This document shows, one piece after another, positions 25,083 to 33,308 of a stretch of 44,119 nucleotides of DNA. Origin of the DNA: a virus. The notes beneath the pieces are model-generated. The model was not told the origin of the DNA. It did no database searches and saw only the letters and a list, made by a program, of their open reading frames with translations. The position numbers were made by a program, and so were the translations under genes. The stretch is from positions 1 through 44,119 of the IMG/VR virus record IMGVR_UViG_3300020129_000184. One strand, written 5' to 3'. Within the stretch, counting starts at the first letter, position 1; each line of letters starts with the position of its first letter.

Positions 25083-26423
25083 ATGACTGAGAAAAGCGCG
25101 GCACCCATCGAATTCAACATCAGCGCGGTGGACACCGCCGGGGCGCTGATCACGAAGCCGCTCGTGATTCGGATCGACGCCGGACTGAGCGGCACCGTCC
25201 GCGCCACCAATCCGGCGAACTTCTACAACGGGCCACCGCTCGAGCACGCATGGATCGGGGACGTCTCGATCATCGCGGACGGATACGCCCCGTGGACCAG
25301 TGGTGCGAACCCGCAGATCACCTTCAAGGATCACACGATCAACTTCGTCGCCACGTTGCACCCAAGTTTTAAGCAGGCCCCTGTACCCGTGATCGTACGG
25401 GGGCCTTTGCTGCCGTTTCCGGAGCCGGTCAATTACTACTGCGATCTGCCGTGGACGCCGCCGCAGGATCGCAACTACCTGCGCGGCGACTTCTGGGGCG
25501 TGAAGATGCCGGGAGCGCCACAAGTCCCCGGCGTCGGCCGGAAGTACGAACGCATTTTCTCGTGGTTCCTCGACCGGTACCCCGACGACTTCCAGCGGGA
25601 GTACCTCACGACGTACGGCGGCTACGGCTACACGCACTTTTTGCTGTCGGTCGGGGACAGTCTCGGACCCCCGGAGAATCCCGGCAAAACGCCGGGAGCC
25701 GGACGCACGCTCGATCAGTTCATCCAGACGTGCGCCCTCGTGAAAAAGTACGTCAAGTACTGCCACGTGCGATTGGGATCGAAAGATTTCCAGCCGCACT
25801 ACATGACGGCGCAGCAGTGGGCCGACTACGCGGATCCGATCATGGACGCGCTCATCGCGGCGAAGGTCGTCGATGAATTCTCACTGGCGTGGGAAATGAA
25901 TTTGTGGAACACGCCAGGACAACCGCTGATCGACGCGCTGCGCCACTGCGGCCAGAAGGCGCACGCGGCGGGGCTGACCAGCTGGCAGCACTTCTCCCCG
26001 CACTATACGAGCTGGTTCGCAGACGGCGATCCGCGTGGTCGCTTCGGCTGGTACGACGATCTCGCGAACGACGTGGACGGAATCAACTACCAGACGATGG
26101 GGCCGTCGTGGTCCCCGCAGATGTTGCAGGCGCGCATGGTGGATACGCTCTGGCAATTTGGCGAACGCGGCAACGACTACCTGTTTCGGCTCGAGGAAGA
26201 TCTCGCGTTCTGGATGTGGGACACCGACACGGTCACCGTGCAAGTCGATGACGCGGTCGATGCGAACGGCAATCCCGTCCTCACTCAGGTGAGCGTCACG
26301 CCTGAGGATTGCAACGTACGCGGGTACGTGGGGTGCTGCAGCATCGACGACGTCAAACACACGACCGCGAAAATCTGGGGCTTCGGCAATGGGGGCCGGA
26401 TGCCGGACGGCTCGCGACTTTGA
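25083..26423 (+). CDS. Putative TIM-barrel glycoside hydrolase-like protein
   Basis: 446 residues from ATG 25083 (AGGATCAGGACC upstream); a start at 25038 would add 15. The N-terminal about 105 residues form a beta domain. Residues about 125-400 show a barrel-like alternation with Trp/Tyr clusters (YGGYGYTHFLLSVGD, VVDEFSLAWEMNLWN), where the Glu of WEMN could be an acid/base. Sequence is compatible with a polysaccharide-degrading tail protein or a lysis enzyme. No precise family is claimed. Confidence 0.55.
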   Translation: MTEKSAAPIEFNISAVDTAGALITKPLVIRIDAGLSGTVRATNPANFYNGPPLEHAWIGDVSIIADGYAPWTSGANPQITFKDHTINFVATLHPSFKQAPVPVIVRGPLLPFPEPVNYYCDLPWTPPQDRNYLRGDFWGVKMPGAPQVPGVGRKYERIFSWFLDRYPDDFQREYLTTYGGYGYTHFLLSVGDSLGPPENPGKTPGAGRTLDQFIQTCALVKKYVKYCHVRLGSKDFQPHYMTAQQWADYADPIMDALIAAKVVDEFSLAWEMNLWNTPGQPLIDALRHCGQKAHAAGLTSWQHFSPHYTSWFADGDPRGRFGWYDDLANDVDGINYQTMGPSWSPQMLQARMVDTLWQFGERGNDYLFRLEEDLAFWMWDTDTVTVQVDDAVDANGNPVLTQVSVTPEDCNVRGYVGCCSIDDVKHTTAKIWGFGNGGRMPDGSRL

Positions 26424-26436
26424 AAAGGACACGCAC

Positions 26437-26871
26437 ATGACACTGACCATCGCGGACAACCTCTACACGTGGACGCTCACGTTCGCAGACGGATCCTCGC
26501 GCCCCGTGATCGGCTCTTCGATGCAAACCGTGATCGGCGGCAACTTTCCATCGCCGGTCACGAGCGCCGTCCGAGGACCGGCCTTTACGACGGACGGGCC
26601 ACCGCCGGTCGCCGGTTCCCTCTCCCCGGCGACGGCCGTCATCGGGGGCGCGAATTTCACGCTGCACGTGATCGGGACCGGCTTCAAGCCGGGAGCCGTG
26701 ATCGTGTTCGCAGGCGTGGACGAGCCGACCACCTTCGTCTCAGCCACCGAACTGACGACGCTGGTCAACATGTCCGTCTGGCATGGCCCCGACGCGCTGC
26801 CGGTCAGCGTGCGCTCGCTCGCAGGGCAGGAAAGCAACAAGCTGACGTTTACGTTCACCGCCACCGAATGA
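26437..26871 (+). CDS. IPT/TIG-domain protein
   Basis: 144 residues from ATG 26437 with AAAAGGAC upstream. After an N-terminal strand pair, residues about 55-140 follow the Ig-like IPT/TIG pattern: SLSPATAVIGGANFTLHVIG then GFKPGAVIVFAG, and a final KLTFTFTATE strand. Such domains occur on phage surfaces as carbohydrate-binding accessories. Sits between two predicted carbohydrate-acting proteins. Confidence 0.75.
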   Translation: MTLTIADNLYTWTLTFADGSSRPVIGSSMQTVIGGNFPSPVTSAVRGPAFTTDGPPPVAGSLSPATAVIGGANFTLHVIGTGFKPGAVIVFAGVDEPTTFVSATELTTLVNMSVWHGPDALPVSVRSLAGQESNKLTFTFTATE

Positions 26872-26880
26872 GGCAGGGCC

Positions 26881-28191
26881 ATGAGTGATTCCGACGCGGC
26901 GAAAGCGCACATCATGGACGCGCAGCACTCGCTCGATCTGGCGCTGCTGGCGCTGGAGGGCGACACCCCGCCGATCCCGCCGGACGGCGACGTCATCACG
27001 GTCCCGGCCGGAACGCCGATCCAGCCGGTGCTGGACAGTGCGCCGGACGGTAGCACCGTCGCCATCGAAGCCGGAACGTACGCCGGGAGTCTCGTCCTCC
27101 GGAAGCCGGTCACCCTGCAGCCCGTCGCGCCGGTCCCGAACGGCCGCGCCACGGCGGCAGGGTGCGGCGTGATCATTGTCGGCGGGACCGACGACGACGC
27201 CATCACCGTCACGGCGGACGGCGTGACGTTGTGCGGCCTGACCGTCAAAACCTCGCATCAGAATCGCCAGCTCGTGGCCGTGACCGGCACCAACGTGGTG
27301 ATCGACCGCTGCAGCCTGCTGGGCGATCCGGCGTTCGGCTGTCATCGCGGCATCATGCTGAACGGCGCAGGGGCGCTCGTGACGCAGTGTCACGTGGACA
27401 ACTGCTTCGACTTCGGCCGCGACACGCAGGCGATTTCCGGCTGGGACGGTAGCCGCGACATCGTGATCGAGGATTGCTATCTGGAAGGCGCGGGGGAGGG
27501 CGTGATGTTCGGCGGCGGCGACTCGACGAGTCCCGACCGGATGCCGACCAACATCCGGATCGCGAACTGCACGATCACGAAAAACCCTGCGTGGTACGCG
27601 CAGGGCGTCCAGATCAAGAACGCGCTGGAGCTGAAGTGCTGCGTGGATTTCGAGATGACGAATTGCATTTTGGAATACGGCGGCACGGCCGAAGGGCAGG
27701 GCGCGTACCTGATGCTGCTCAGTACGCGCAACCAAGATGGGTCCGCGCCCTGGACGACGATCCAACACGTGCGGATCACGCACTGTCATTTCCGCCACGG
27801 CGGGGCCGGGATGAAAATTCTGGGCCGCGACGATTCACAAGAGTCCGTCCCGATGACCGACGTCGTGCTGGATCAAGTGATGTTCTCAGATCTCAATCCC
27901 GATCAGTACGGCGGCGATGCGCGAGGCATCACGTTCATGGGCGCACCGGACGCCGTGCGGATCGAAAACGTCACCATCGAAGCGACTCGACTCGGCACGA
28001 CCATGTACCTGATTCCGGAGCCGGGGTACCCGACGAATCTCGTCCTCCGCAATGTCAAGCTGCCGCCGTCTGATTACGGGATGAAGATCGACGGCGGCGG
28101 GGCTGGCGCAGCGGCGTGGCAGGACGCCATGCCGGATGCGGTGATCGAGCTGACGCCGACCGATACCGGGGCGACTGACTATCCGCAGTGA
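26881..28191 (+). CDS. Right-handed beta-helix (pectate-lyase-like) protein
   Basis: 436 residues. After a short helix, VPAGTPIQPVLDSAPDGSTV (about 41-60) introduces stacked short strands with Asn/Cys ladders (CGLTVKTS, IDRCSLLGD, VTQCHVDNCFDFG, IRIANCTITKNP, MTNCILEYGG, ITHCHFRHGG), typical of the parallel beta-helix of tailspikes and pectate lyases. Likely binds or depolymerises host capsule or LPS. Catalytic residues not identified. Confidence 0.82.
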   Translation: MSDSDAAKAHIMDAQHSLDLALLALEGDTPPIPPDGDVITVPAGTPIQPVLDSAPDGSTVAIEAGTYAGSLVLRKPVTLQPVAPVPNGRATAAGCGVIIVGGTDDDAITVTADGVTLCGLTVKTSHQNRQLVAVTGTNVVIDRCSLLGDPAFGCHRGIMLNGAGALVTQCHVDNCFDFGRDTQAISGWDGSRDIVIEDCYLEGAGEGVMFGGGDSTSPDRMPTNIRIANCTITKNPAWYAQGVQIKNALELKCCVDFEMTNCILEYGGTAEGQGAYLMLLSTRNQDGSAPWTTIQHVRITHCHFRHGGAGMKILGRDDSQESVPMTDVVLDQVMFSDLNPDQYGGDARGITFMGAPDAVRIENVTIEATRLGTTMYLIPEPGYPTNLVLRNVKLPPSDYGMKIDGGGAGAAAWQDAMPDAVIELTPTDTGATDYPQ

Positions 28192-28409
28192 CGAAGCTCT
28201 GCGCCCTGATCGCGGTGGTGTGGGCTGGCGGGTGCGCGTCGATTGCGCCGGCGGTCCCGCGATTCGTCACCGTCTACGAGCAGGCCACGGGGTACTGCCG
28301 CATTCACATCGTGCGCGACACCCGCACGACGGCGTGCTTCGTCACGTTCAAGTGCGCGCATCAGCCGGTCGTCGCGCTGGCCGCTGCGCCAGACGTCTGC
28401 GTCCCGTGA
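28188..28409 (+). CDS. Small putative lipoprotein (spanin-like candidate)
   Basis: 73 residues from GTG 28188. A short basic start, hydrophobic LCALIAVVWA and AGGC at about 13-16 resemble a lipobox, although the -3 position is Ala instead of Leu. The mature part has several Cys and could be disulfide-bonded. It may be an outer-membrane spanin subunit, which would imply a Gram-negative host. Confidence 0.45.
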   Translation: MTKLCALIAVVWAGGCASIAPAVPRFVTVYEQATGYCRIHIVRDTRTTACFVTFKCAHQPVVALAAAPDVCVP

Positions 28410-28423
28410 AAGGAACAAGGATC

Positions 28424-28567
28424 ATGAACATGTTGACCGTTACCGTCATCCTCTCGCTGGCGGCGTTCCTCGTGACGATTGCCGCCGCGATGGGCAAAGC
28501 GCCGTTGTGGGTCGCCGTGATTCTGCTCTGCCTGCTCGAGCTGCTTCGGGCGTTGCCGGTGAAATGA
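28424..28567 (+). CDS. Small two-TM membrane protein
   Basis: 47 residues from ATG 28424 (AAAGGAACAAGG upstream). Almost entirely hydrophobic with two adjacent TM segments (LTVTVILSLAAFLVTIAAAM and WVAVILLCLLELLRAL). Compatible with a small holin or pinholin. Overlaps the following gene as ATGA. Confidence 0.5.
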   Translation: MNMLTVTVILSLAAFLVTIAAAMGKAPLWVAVILLCLLELLRALPVK

Positions 28568-29133
28568 TCTCGTTCATCCTGCCGACCACGGGACGAGCGA
28601 GCCTGCAGCGCACGCTTGACAGTATCGACGGCCGCCCCGGCGATGAAATTCTCGTCGTCGGGGATCCCCGTCGCATCACGATCACGCGCTACGCCTGCCG
28701 CGTGCAGCTCTTGCCCTGTCCGCTCGGTCACGACTGGGGCAACACCGAACGCAACTACGCGATGGCCGTCGCGAGCAATCCGTACCTCGCCTTCATCGAC
28801 GACGACGATTGGTACGCGCCCGGAGCACGCGCCCTCATGGCTGACGCGATTGCGCGGAGTCCAGGACGGCTCGTGATTTTCAGCATGGAATATCCGAACG
28901 GCACGATCTTGTGGCAAGAACCCGTGTTGCGCTGCGCGAACGTCGGCACGCCGATGCTACTCGTGCCGAACGATCCGACGCGGCTCGGCCGCTGGCCGCA
29001 GGGCGTGTACGAGGGGGACTGGGGATTCTTGTCGCAGTGCCGATTCCCGCCGGATCAAATCGTCTGGCGGCAAGAGGTGATCGCGCAGATCGGCCGCAAC
29101 GCCGGTCAGGTGCTCAGTGCACCGGACCCTTGA
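28564..29133 (+). CDS. GT-A family-2-like glycosyltransferase
   Basis: 189 residues. MISFILPTTGRASLQRTLDSI is the typical GT2 start; a DXD-type metal site occurs in LAFIDDDDWY (about 78-87). It would transfer a sugar from a nucleotide donor. With the GT-B enzyme at 15422 the phage carries two glycosyltransferases. Its 3' end overlaps the convergent minus-strand gene by 20 bp. Confidence 0.82.
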   Translation: MISFILPTTGRASLQRTLDSIDGRPGDEILVVGDPRRITITRYACRVQLLPCPLGHDWGNTERNYAMAVASNPYLAFIDDDDWYAPGARALMADAIARSPGRLVIFSMEYPNGTILWQEPVLRCANVGTPMLLVPNDPTRLGRWPQGVYEGDWGFLSQCRFPPDQIVWRQEVIAQIGRNAGQVLSAPDP

Positions 29134-29395
29134 CCGGCGGCGGCTGGACCGACAGCCGCAGGCCGTCCCCGTCCGGCATGACGACGAGCACGCCCGTCTG
29201 GCCGTCGTCGGTGGTGACGTGCAGTTCGCCGGTCGTCACGCGCCGAACGAAGTCGTTCCCGATGGCCTTGAGCGCCTCGCTGCGCTCGACGAGGGATCGC
29301 CGCTCCCGGCGCAGCCGGAACATGTGGTAGCTGTTCAACACGACCAGCGCCCCGTTGACGACGATCACGATCCAGCCGATCACGTACGTGCTCAT
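29114..29395 (-). CDS. Single-TM membrane protein (lysogeny operon, last gene)
   Basis: 93 residues. N-terminal TM helix (about 3-22, YVIGWIVIVVNGALVVLNSY), a basic/charged helix, then a small beta-rich domain. Last gene of the leftward repressor operon, so probably expressed in the lysogen; superinfection exclusion is a reasonable guess. Overlaps the upstream gene as ATGA. Confidence 0.65.
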   Translation of the reverse strand: MSTYVIGWIVIVVNGALVVLNSYHMFRLRRERRSLVERSEALKAIGNDFVRRVTTGELHVTTDDGQTGVLVVMPDGDGLRLSVQPPPVKGPVH

Positions 29396-29733
29396 GGTTT
29401 CGGCAGCAGTGTCTCACGAACGCGAGCGCACATCGCTTGGTGACCCCGGAACGCGTCGTCTCGCGTGGAGTACCGGTCCATCTCGCCGTCGAGCACGCCG
29501 CCGAATACGAGCGTCTCCCAGAGGATCGGCGGTCCCTGTCCAAAAAAGTTGTGATTGATCGAGAGGAACACGGTGGAGATCATGATCGTCGTCTCGCCGC
29601 TTTCGTCCTTGTCCTGCGCGAGCACGAGGCTGCGATTCCGTCGCGCCTGTTCCCACCACGTCGCCCATACCACCACATCATCGACGCCCTGCGGTTCGCC
29701 GTGCGCGTCGAGGATGTAGTAGTGGTGGGTCAC
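29392..29733 (-). CDS. Conserved-looking phage hypothetical protein
   Basis: 113 residues. The pattern VFLSINHNFFGQGPPILWET followed by GEMDRYSTRDDAFRGH resembles a frequent uncharacterised phage/prophage family with an ILWETxVF...DRY(S)T core. No catalytic motif. Coupled by ATGA overlaps to both neighbours. Confidence 0.7.
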   Translation of the reverse strand: MTHHYYILDAHGEPQGVDDVVVWATWWEQARRNRSLVLAQDKDESGETTIMISTVFLSINHNFFGQGPPILWETLVFGGVLDGEMDRYSTRDDAFRGHQAMCARVRETLLPKP

Positions 29734-29945
29734 GTCACCTCGCTGACTCCGACGCGATGGGGCAGGCCGTCCGAGATCACCCGCGCGTACGGCCCCTGCA
29801 CGATCACCGATTCCGGTTTGATGCCGGCGGCGCGGAGGACGTCGGTGATCTCATCCTGCACCGTCGCGGCGTCGGTGAACATGGACCCCGCGACGGTGAA
29901 CACGTAGCACGTCGATCCGACGTTGTAGAGTACCACCCAGTGCAC
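29730..29945 (-). CDS. Hypothetical small protein
   Basis: 71 residues. Beta-alpha-beta character (WVVLYNVGSTCYVFTVAG, then helix VQDEITDVLRAAG). No recognised family. Part of the leftward operon. Confidence 0.6.
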   Translation of the reverse strand: MHWVVLYNVGSTCYVFTVAGSMFTDAATVQDEITDVLRAAGIKPESVIVQGPYARVISDGLPHRVGVSEVT

Positions 29946-29947
29946 GG

Positions 29948-30604
29948 CTAGCCTGCCGACTTCCGCGTGTCCACGACGAACGCCTTCCCGGTGCGGTGAT
30001 ACAACCCGCTCCGCAGCTTCGTCAAGTACCCCCGGTGCACGAGGGGGCCGAGGGCGCGGATGTTGAAGCCGTTGGCCCTGAGCACCGCCGTGCCGTCCTG
30101 CGGTTCGTTCGCGAACAGCGCCAGCATCTGCGCCGTCACCGCTCGCCGTTCGCTGTTCTTGTTCGGCGGCGGCTTCGGCTTGCCCTTCCCCTTGGCGCTG
30201 ATCGCCGCACGGCCTGCGGCGGTGATGTCGTACGTGGCGGGGGATACCCGCGTGATCGTTCCCGCTCGCACGTGCCGCAGGATCGACGACGCCATCGAAC
30301 CCGCCCCTTTCAGCCCGATGCCTTTCGCCAGCGCGTTGACGTGCGTCGGCCCGTGCTTCTGGAGGTACGGCAGCATCTTGGCGACCGCCGATCCCGGTTT
30401 CCCCGTGGGCAGCGCCGTGATCACGGTGGCATCGTGTGCGCCGTGAGGGCTGGATCCATTTCGCAGTTCGGGGCGCAGGAACTGCGGGGGGCCGGTGAAC
30501 AAGTCGGGGAACTCGTGATATTTTTCCAGCAAGTCGGCTTCCTGCGCCTTCAACGTCACGCGTAGCCCGATCTTCGCCAGCTCGTACATCTCGTCGCGTT
30601 TCAT
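29948..30604 (-). CDS. Winged-helix-like protein
   Basis: 218 residues. Residues about 75-128 (MLPYLQKHGPTHVNALAKGIGLKG... RHVRAGTITRVSPATYDIT) and about 160-215 both read as winged helices, each ending in a basic beta hairpin; a KGKGKPKPPPNKN linker separates them. Likely DNA-binding regulator or repressor of late functions within the lysogeny operon. Family not assigned. Confidence 0.6.
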   Translation of the reverse strand: MKRDEMYELAKIGLRVTLKAQEADLLEKYHEFPDLFTGPPQFLRPELRNGSSPHGAHDATVITALPTGKPGSAVAKMLPYLQKHGPTHVNALAKGIGLKGAGSMASSILRHVRAGTITRVSPATYDITAAGRAAISAKGKGKPKPPPNKNSERRAVTAQMLALFANEPQDGTAVLRANGFNIRALGPLVHRGYLTKLRSGLYHRTGKAFVVDTRKSAG

Positions 30605-30607
30605 GGA

Positions 30608-31063
30608 TCAGTCCTTTTCAGAGTCAGAGGGGGGACCGGCTCGCCGGGGTTTGCGCTTCCGTTGGCGGGGCAGCTGGGCGACTCGCCGCGCCCGATTTTT
30701 GATCGTGATGTAACTGCGCTCTTCGTTGTGGACCTTCGTCAGGTTGTATCCGTGCTCACCGAGGATCGCCAGCGCCAACGCGTACGCCGTCGTCCCGATG
30801 CCCTTGTAGTTGCCGATCTCGCGGATGTGGTCCTTCAGCGAGGCCAGCGACGTGATCCGCATCTCCGCGCAGACGCGATTCAACGTCTGCGCGGCCACGG
30901 GGTGCGGACACCCCAGCCGACCGAGATGCCAGCGATCCCAGTGCAGCGTGCCGATGTTGAGGATCATGATGTGTTCGCGCTTCGCGAACGTGACGCCGAG
31001 GATGTCCGTCCACCGGTCAGGGACGAACAGCCGACCGATGCGGGGGGCAGCAGGATCGGCCAT
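30608..31063 (-). CDS. Hypothetical protein with HhH-like segment and basic tail
   Basis: 151 residues. The stretch SLASLKDHIREIGNYKGIGT followed by a helix resembles a helix-hairpin-helix with a G-x-G turn, which binds DNA backbone. The C terminus is very basic (PRQRKRKPRR). Possible DNA-binding protein in the lysogeny operon; function unknown. Confidence 0.58.
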   Translation of the reverse strand: MADPAAPRIGRLFVPDRWTDILGVTFAKREHIMILNIGTLHWDRWHLGRLGCPHPVAAQTLNRVCAEMRITSLASLKDHIREIGNYKGIGTTAYALALAILGEHGYNLTKVHNEERSYITIKNRARRVAQLPRQRKRKPRRAGPPSDSEKD

Positions 31064-31066
31064 CGC

Positions 31067-31216
31067 CTACTTTCTCGCTTTCGATTTGTTCTTGTTGTTG
31101 GTGACCGCCTTCGCGACGGTGTCGAGCGCCACGCGCTCGTCGAGGACGTGCCGAGTGTGTTTATGTTTCGATTTCTGCATCCGTCTGTTCTTGCCCTTCC
31201 CCCGTGCCGGTGGCAT
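31067..31216 (-). CDS. 49-residue highly basic protein
   Basis: 49 residues, stop at 31067-31069. Starts MPPARGKGKNRRMQKSKHKH and is Lys/Arg/His/Asn-rich throughout; GGAGGG about 11 bases upstream is a strong ribosome site. It fits snugly between the repressor gene and the 31063 gene with 3-7 bp gaps. Probably nucleic-acid-binding; easily missed because of its size. Confidence 0.62.
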   Translation of the reverse strand: MPPARGKGKNRRMQKSKHKHTRHVLDERVALDTVAKAVTNNKNKSKARK

Positions 31217-31223
31217 ATTCAGA

Positions 31224-31706
31224 CTACCCTCCAGACTGCGCGAGCCGACGAGGACGGGCGGCGGCTTCGCGCTCTTCGGCCGCTCGTTGGATCAGGAACG
31301 CTATCGACGCCCTGACGTTAGTCTGCAGTGTGCGGTAGTCCTTGATCATTTCCAGCTCGGCTCCGGTCACGAGGCCGTGGCCGACGACGTCGGAGCCGAA
31401 CTGCCGGACGGCGTGATTGCTGGTGATGACGCGGAGCACGTGCACGTAGCGGTCGTGTCCCGCCATTTCCAGAATCAGCCACGGCTCGACGCCGCTCGCG
31501 CACGAGAGGCGCAGGCATGTCAACACGCCGGGAGGGACGTCGCGGCGATTCGGACTCATGACGCGACTGAGCTGCCCCGGCGTCAGTCCCGCTAATTTCG
31601 CAAAGGCAATGCACGAACCGCCGTGGTCATCGACCATCTTGGTGACCAGCCGCGTCAGCGGCGTCTCGATTTTGTGCTGCTTCGTCCGGCGACGTTGGCG
31701 AGCCAT
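31224..31706 (-). CDS. CI-like HTH repressor
   Basis: 160 residues. A lambda-repressor-type HTH lies near residues 30-62: GSCIAFAKLAGLTPGQLSRV, with the S/T-PxQLSR recognition-helix pattern. The C-terminal half (VEPWLILEMAGHDRYVHV...) is not a Lon/LexA-like autoprotease domain, so SOS cleavage is not evident. Divergent from the Cro-like gene across a 194-bp control region. It heads a seven-gene leftward operon. Confidence 0.78.
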   Translation of the reverse strand: MARQRRRTKQHKIETPLTRLVTKMVDDHGGSCIAFAKLAGLTPGQLSRVMSPNRRDVPPGVLTCLRLSCASGVEPWLILEMAGHDRYVHVLRVITSNHAVRQFGSDVVGHGLVTGAELEMIKDYRTLQTNVRASIAFLIQRAAEEREAAARPRRLAQSGG

Positions 31707-31779
31707 CGCGGCAGCTTATGGCGAGATCCAGCCTTGTTGCAAGAATTAGTTAATAGAGTGTGCAAAACAGTTGAGGTGC

Positions 31780-31809
31780 TTGACGGCGGGGAATCCGTTT
31801 GCCTACAGT
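31780..31809 (+). promoter_or_regulatory. Rightward early promoter (PR-like)
   Basis: TTGACG (31780-31785), 18-bp spacer, TACAGT (31804-31809). It drives the Cro-like gene and the recombination genes beyond. Two inverted repeats lie just downstream. Confidence 0.65.
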
Positions 31810-31820
31810 CACGCCTTCGC

Positions 31821-31848
31821 GTTGCCGTCGCAACAACGGCCACGTTGT
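31821..31848. promoter_or_regulatory. Overlapping operator palindromes
   Basis: GTTGC-CGTC-GCAAC (31821-31834) overlaps ACAACG-GCCA-CGTTGT (31833-31848). Both are perfect inverted repeats with 4-bp centres located 12-40 bp downstream of the PR-like -10 box, where a CI/Cro pair would act. Confidence 0.6.
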
Positions 31849-31900
31849 CAAAACTGGACCGCTCGGGTTTTTCCTCGTTTGCCGTTCTGGGGTGTTCGTC

Positions 31901-32167
31901 ATGTTGCTGCCGGAACTGATCGCGCTCGACGACTACCGACTGGCGCACAACTGGAGCTGGTTCGATCTCGCGCTCGACATGGAAAAGATCGGCGTGCAGA
32001 TGTCGCCCAGGACGCTGCACTATTTGTGTCGCCGCGCCCACCGGGACGCGATGATCCGCGACCTCACGCTGAACAAGATCCGGACGTTCCTCAAGCGAAA
32101 AAAGATCCGCGTCCCGGCGAAGGCGAAGGCGCAGCGGCCAGCGGTCAAGGTGGCGCTGCACGTGTGA
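31901..32167 (+). CDS. Cro-like small HTH protein
   Basis: 88 residues from ATG 31901 (a GTG at 31892 is also possible). YRLAHNWSWFDLALDMEKIG followed by QMSPRTLHYLCRRAHRD looks like an HTH, with a basic KFLKRKKIRVPAKAKA tail. First gene rightward from the control region, opposite the CI-like gene. Overlaps the next small ORF as GTGA. Confidence 0.65.
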   Translation: MLLPELIALDDYRLAHNWSWFDLALDMEKIGVQMSPRTLHYLCRRAHRDAMIRDLTLNKIRTFLKRKKIRVPAKAKAQRPAVKVALHV

Positions 32168-32274
32168 TCTGGCTCCGGCGATTCTGGCGGCGGCGATTCC
32201 CGGCGCAGGCGATGTGGATGTCGGAACGGTGGCGCGGCGATTTTCTCTACCGATCAGGACGGGGGGACGTATGA
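32164..32274 (+). CDS. 36-residue Arg/Trp-rich peptide
   Basis: 36 residues from GTG 32164: starts MIWLRRFWRRRFPAQ, five Trp in all. The GTGA overlap upstream and ATGA overlap with the RecT-like gene downstream suggest it is translated as a coupling or leader peptide. No known function; amphipathic Trp/Arg composition could associate with membranes or nucleic acid. Confidence 0.45.
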   Translation: MIWLRRFWRRRFPAQAMWMSERWRGDFLYRSGRGDV

Positions 32275-33056
32275 ATCCAACGACACCCACGACCGACAAG
32301 CGCCTTGATGTCGTCGGGACCGAGGGCGGCAAGGCCACGGTGGAGACGACGACCGCGCTGGCCCCCGCCCGACCGGAGGACAAGGACAGAGCCAAGGTAC
32401 CGGTGCGGATGGGCGTCATGCCGACGAACGTCGAGGAAGGCTGGCGACTCTCGCGGATGCTGGCCGAATCGGAAATGGTCCCGAAGGCGTTCCGCAACAA
32501 ACCCTCCGACGTCCTCGCGGCGATGCAGCTCGGCGCGGAGGTGGGATTCGGTCCCATGCAATCGCTCGCCAGCATCGCGGTCGTGAACGGCCGCACGAGT
32601 ATCTGGGGCGACGGCCTGCTGGCGTTGATCGTCGCGTCGTCGCTCTATCAGGACCATGACGAATTTTTCGAAGTCGGCGGCCAGCGCCGGGACGGCCTGA
32701 CGCTCGACGACATGAAAGCCGACACGACCGCCGCCGTCTGCACGTTCACCCGCCGCAACAAACCGATCCCGGTCACACGGCGCTTCACGGTCGGACAGGC
32801 GAAAAAGGCGCTGCTCTGGGGCAAGGAAGGCCCGTGGACGACCTTTCCCGACAGAATGTTGCAGATGAGGGCGCGAGCGTTCGCCGCTCGTGACACGTTC
32901 CCCGATCTGCTGCGCGGCATCCACACCGCCGAGGAAGCACGCGATCTGCCGCCGGTCGTCGTCGATCAGCGCGAAGTCCGCCGGATCTCCGAGAGCCGCG
33001 CCGACTTCATCGACCGCGAACCGGACACCCGTCACGACGAACCTCCCGCAGCGTAA
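32271..33056 (+). CDS. RecT-family single-strand annealing protein
   Basis: 261 residues from ATG 32271. The RecT pattern is visible: VLAAMQLGAEVGFGPMQSLA then SIAVVNGRTSIWGDGLLALI (about 80-125), and TFPDRMLQMRARAFAARDTF near 193-212. RecT proteins coat single-stranded DNA, form helical or ring filaments and anneal complementary strands, working with an exonuclease such as the PD-(D/E)XK protein two genes on. It lies about 2.1 kb upstream of the pentamer array in the same orientation. Confidence 0.88.
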   Translation: MNPTTPTTDKRLDVVGTEGGKATVETTTALAPARPEDKDRAKVPVRMGVMPTNVEEGWRLSRMLAESEMVPKAFRNKPSDVLAAMQLGAEVGFGPMQSLASIAVVNGRTSIWGDGLLALIVASSLYQDHDEFFEVGGQRRDGLTLDDMKADTTAAVCTFTRRNKPIPVTRRFTVGQAKKALLWGKEGPWTTFPDRMLQMRARAFAARDTFPDLLRGIHTAEEARDLPPVVVDQREVRRISESRADFIDREPDTRHDEPPAA

Positions 33057-33068
33057 GGGGACGCGGCT

Positions 33069-33308
33069 ATGTGGACGGACCCCGATCATCCGTGGGAGCG
33101 CATCATTGCCGACGAGACGGCGCTCGACCACGCCCGTGCGAAAGCGCGGGGACTCCGGGCGATGGAGATCACCAATCTCGTGCTCTGCGCCCTCGACGGT
33201 CACGCGCTCGTGAGCGATCCGGCGCAGGCCCGTGTCGTGATCTGGACCGCCGTCGCGGAATCGCTGTACGGCCTTGCCGCCGTGGACATGCCGAGGATGC
33301 CGCGATGA
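33069..33308 (+). CDS. Hypothetical protein in recombination module
   Basis: 79 residues, starting MWTDPDHPWERIIADETALD. Helical; the segment after residue 30 (ITNLVLCALDGHALVSDPAQ) has no recognised motif. ATGA overlap with the nuclease gene. Confidence 0.6.
   Translation: MWTDPDHPWERIIADETALDHARAKARGLRAMEITNLVLCALDGHALVSDPAQARVVIWTAVAESLYGLAAVDMPRMPR

Larger units (their letters stand above)
31707..31900. promoter_or_regulatory. Divergent immunity/control region
   Basis: 194 bp between repressor and Cro-like genes. An AT-rich part (31730-31765) probably contains the leftward promoter, which I could not resolve to boxes. A rightward promoter and two overlapping operator palindromes are annotated separately. 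Confidence 0.7.
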
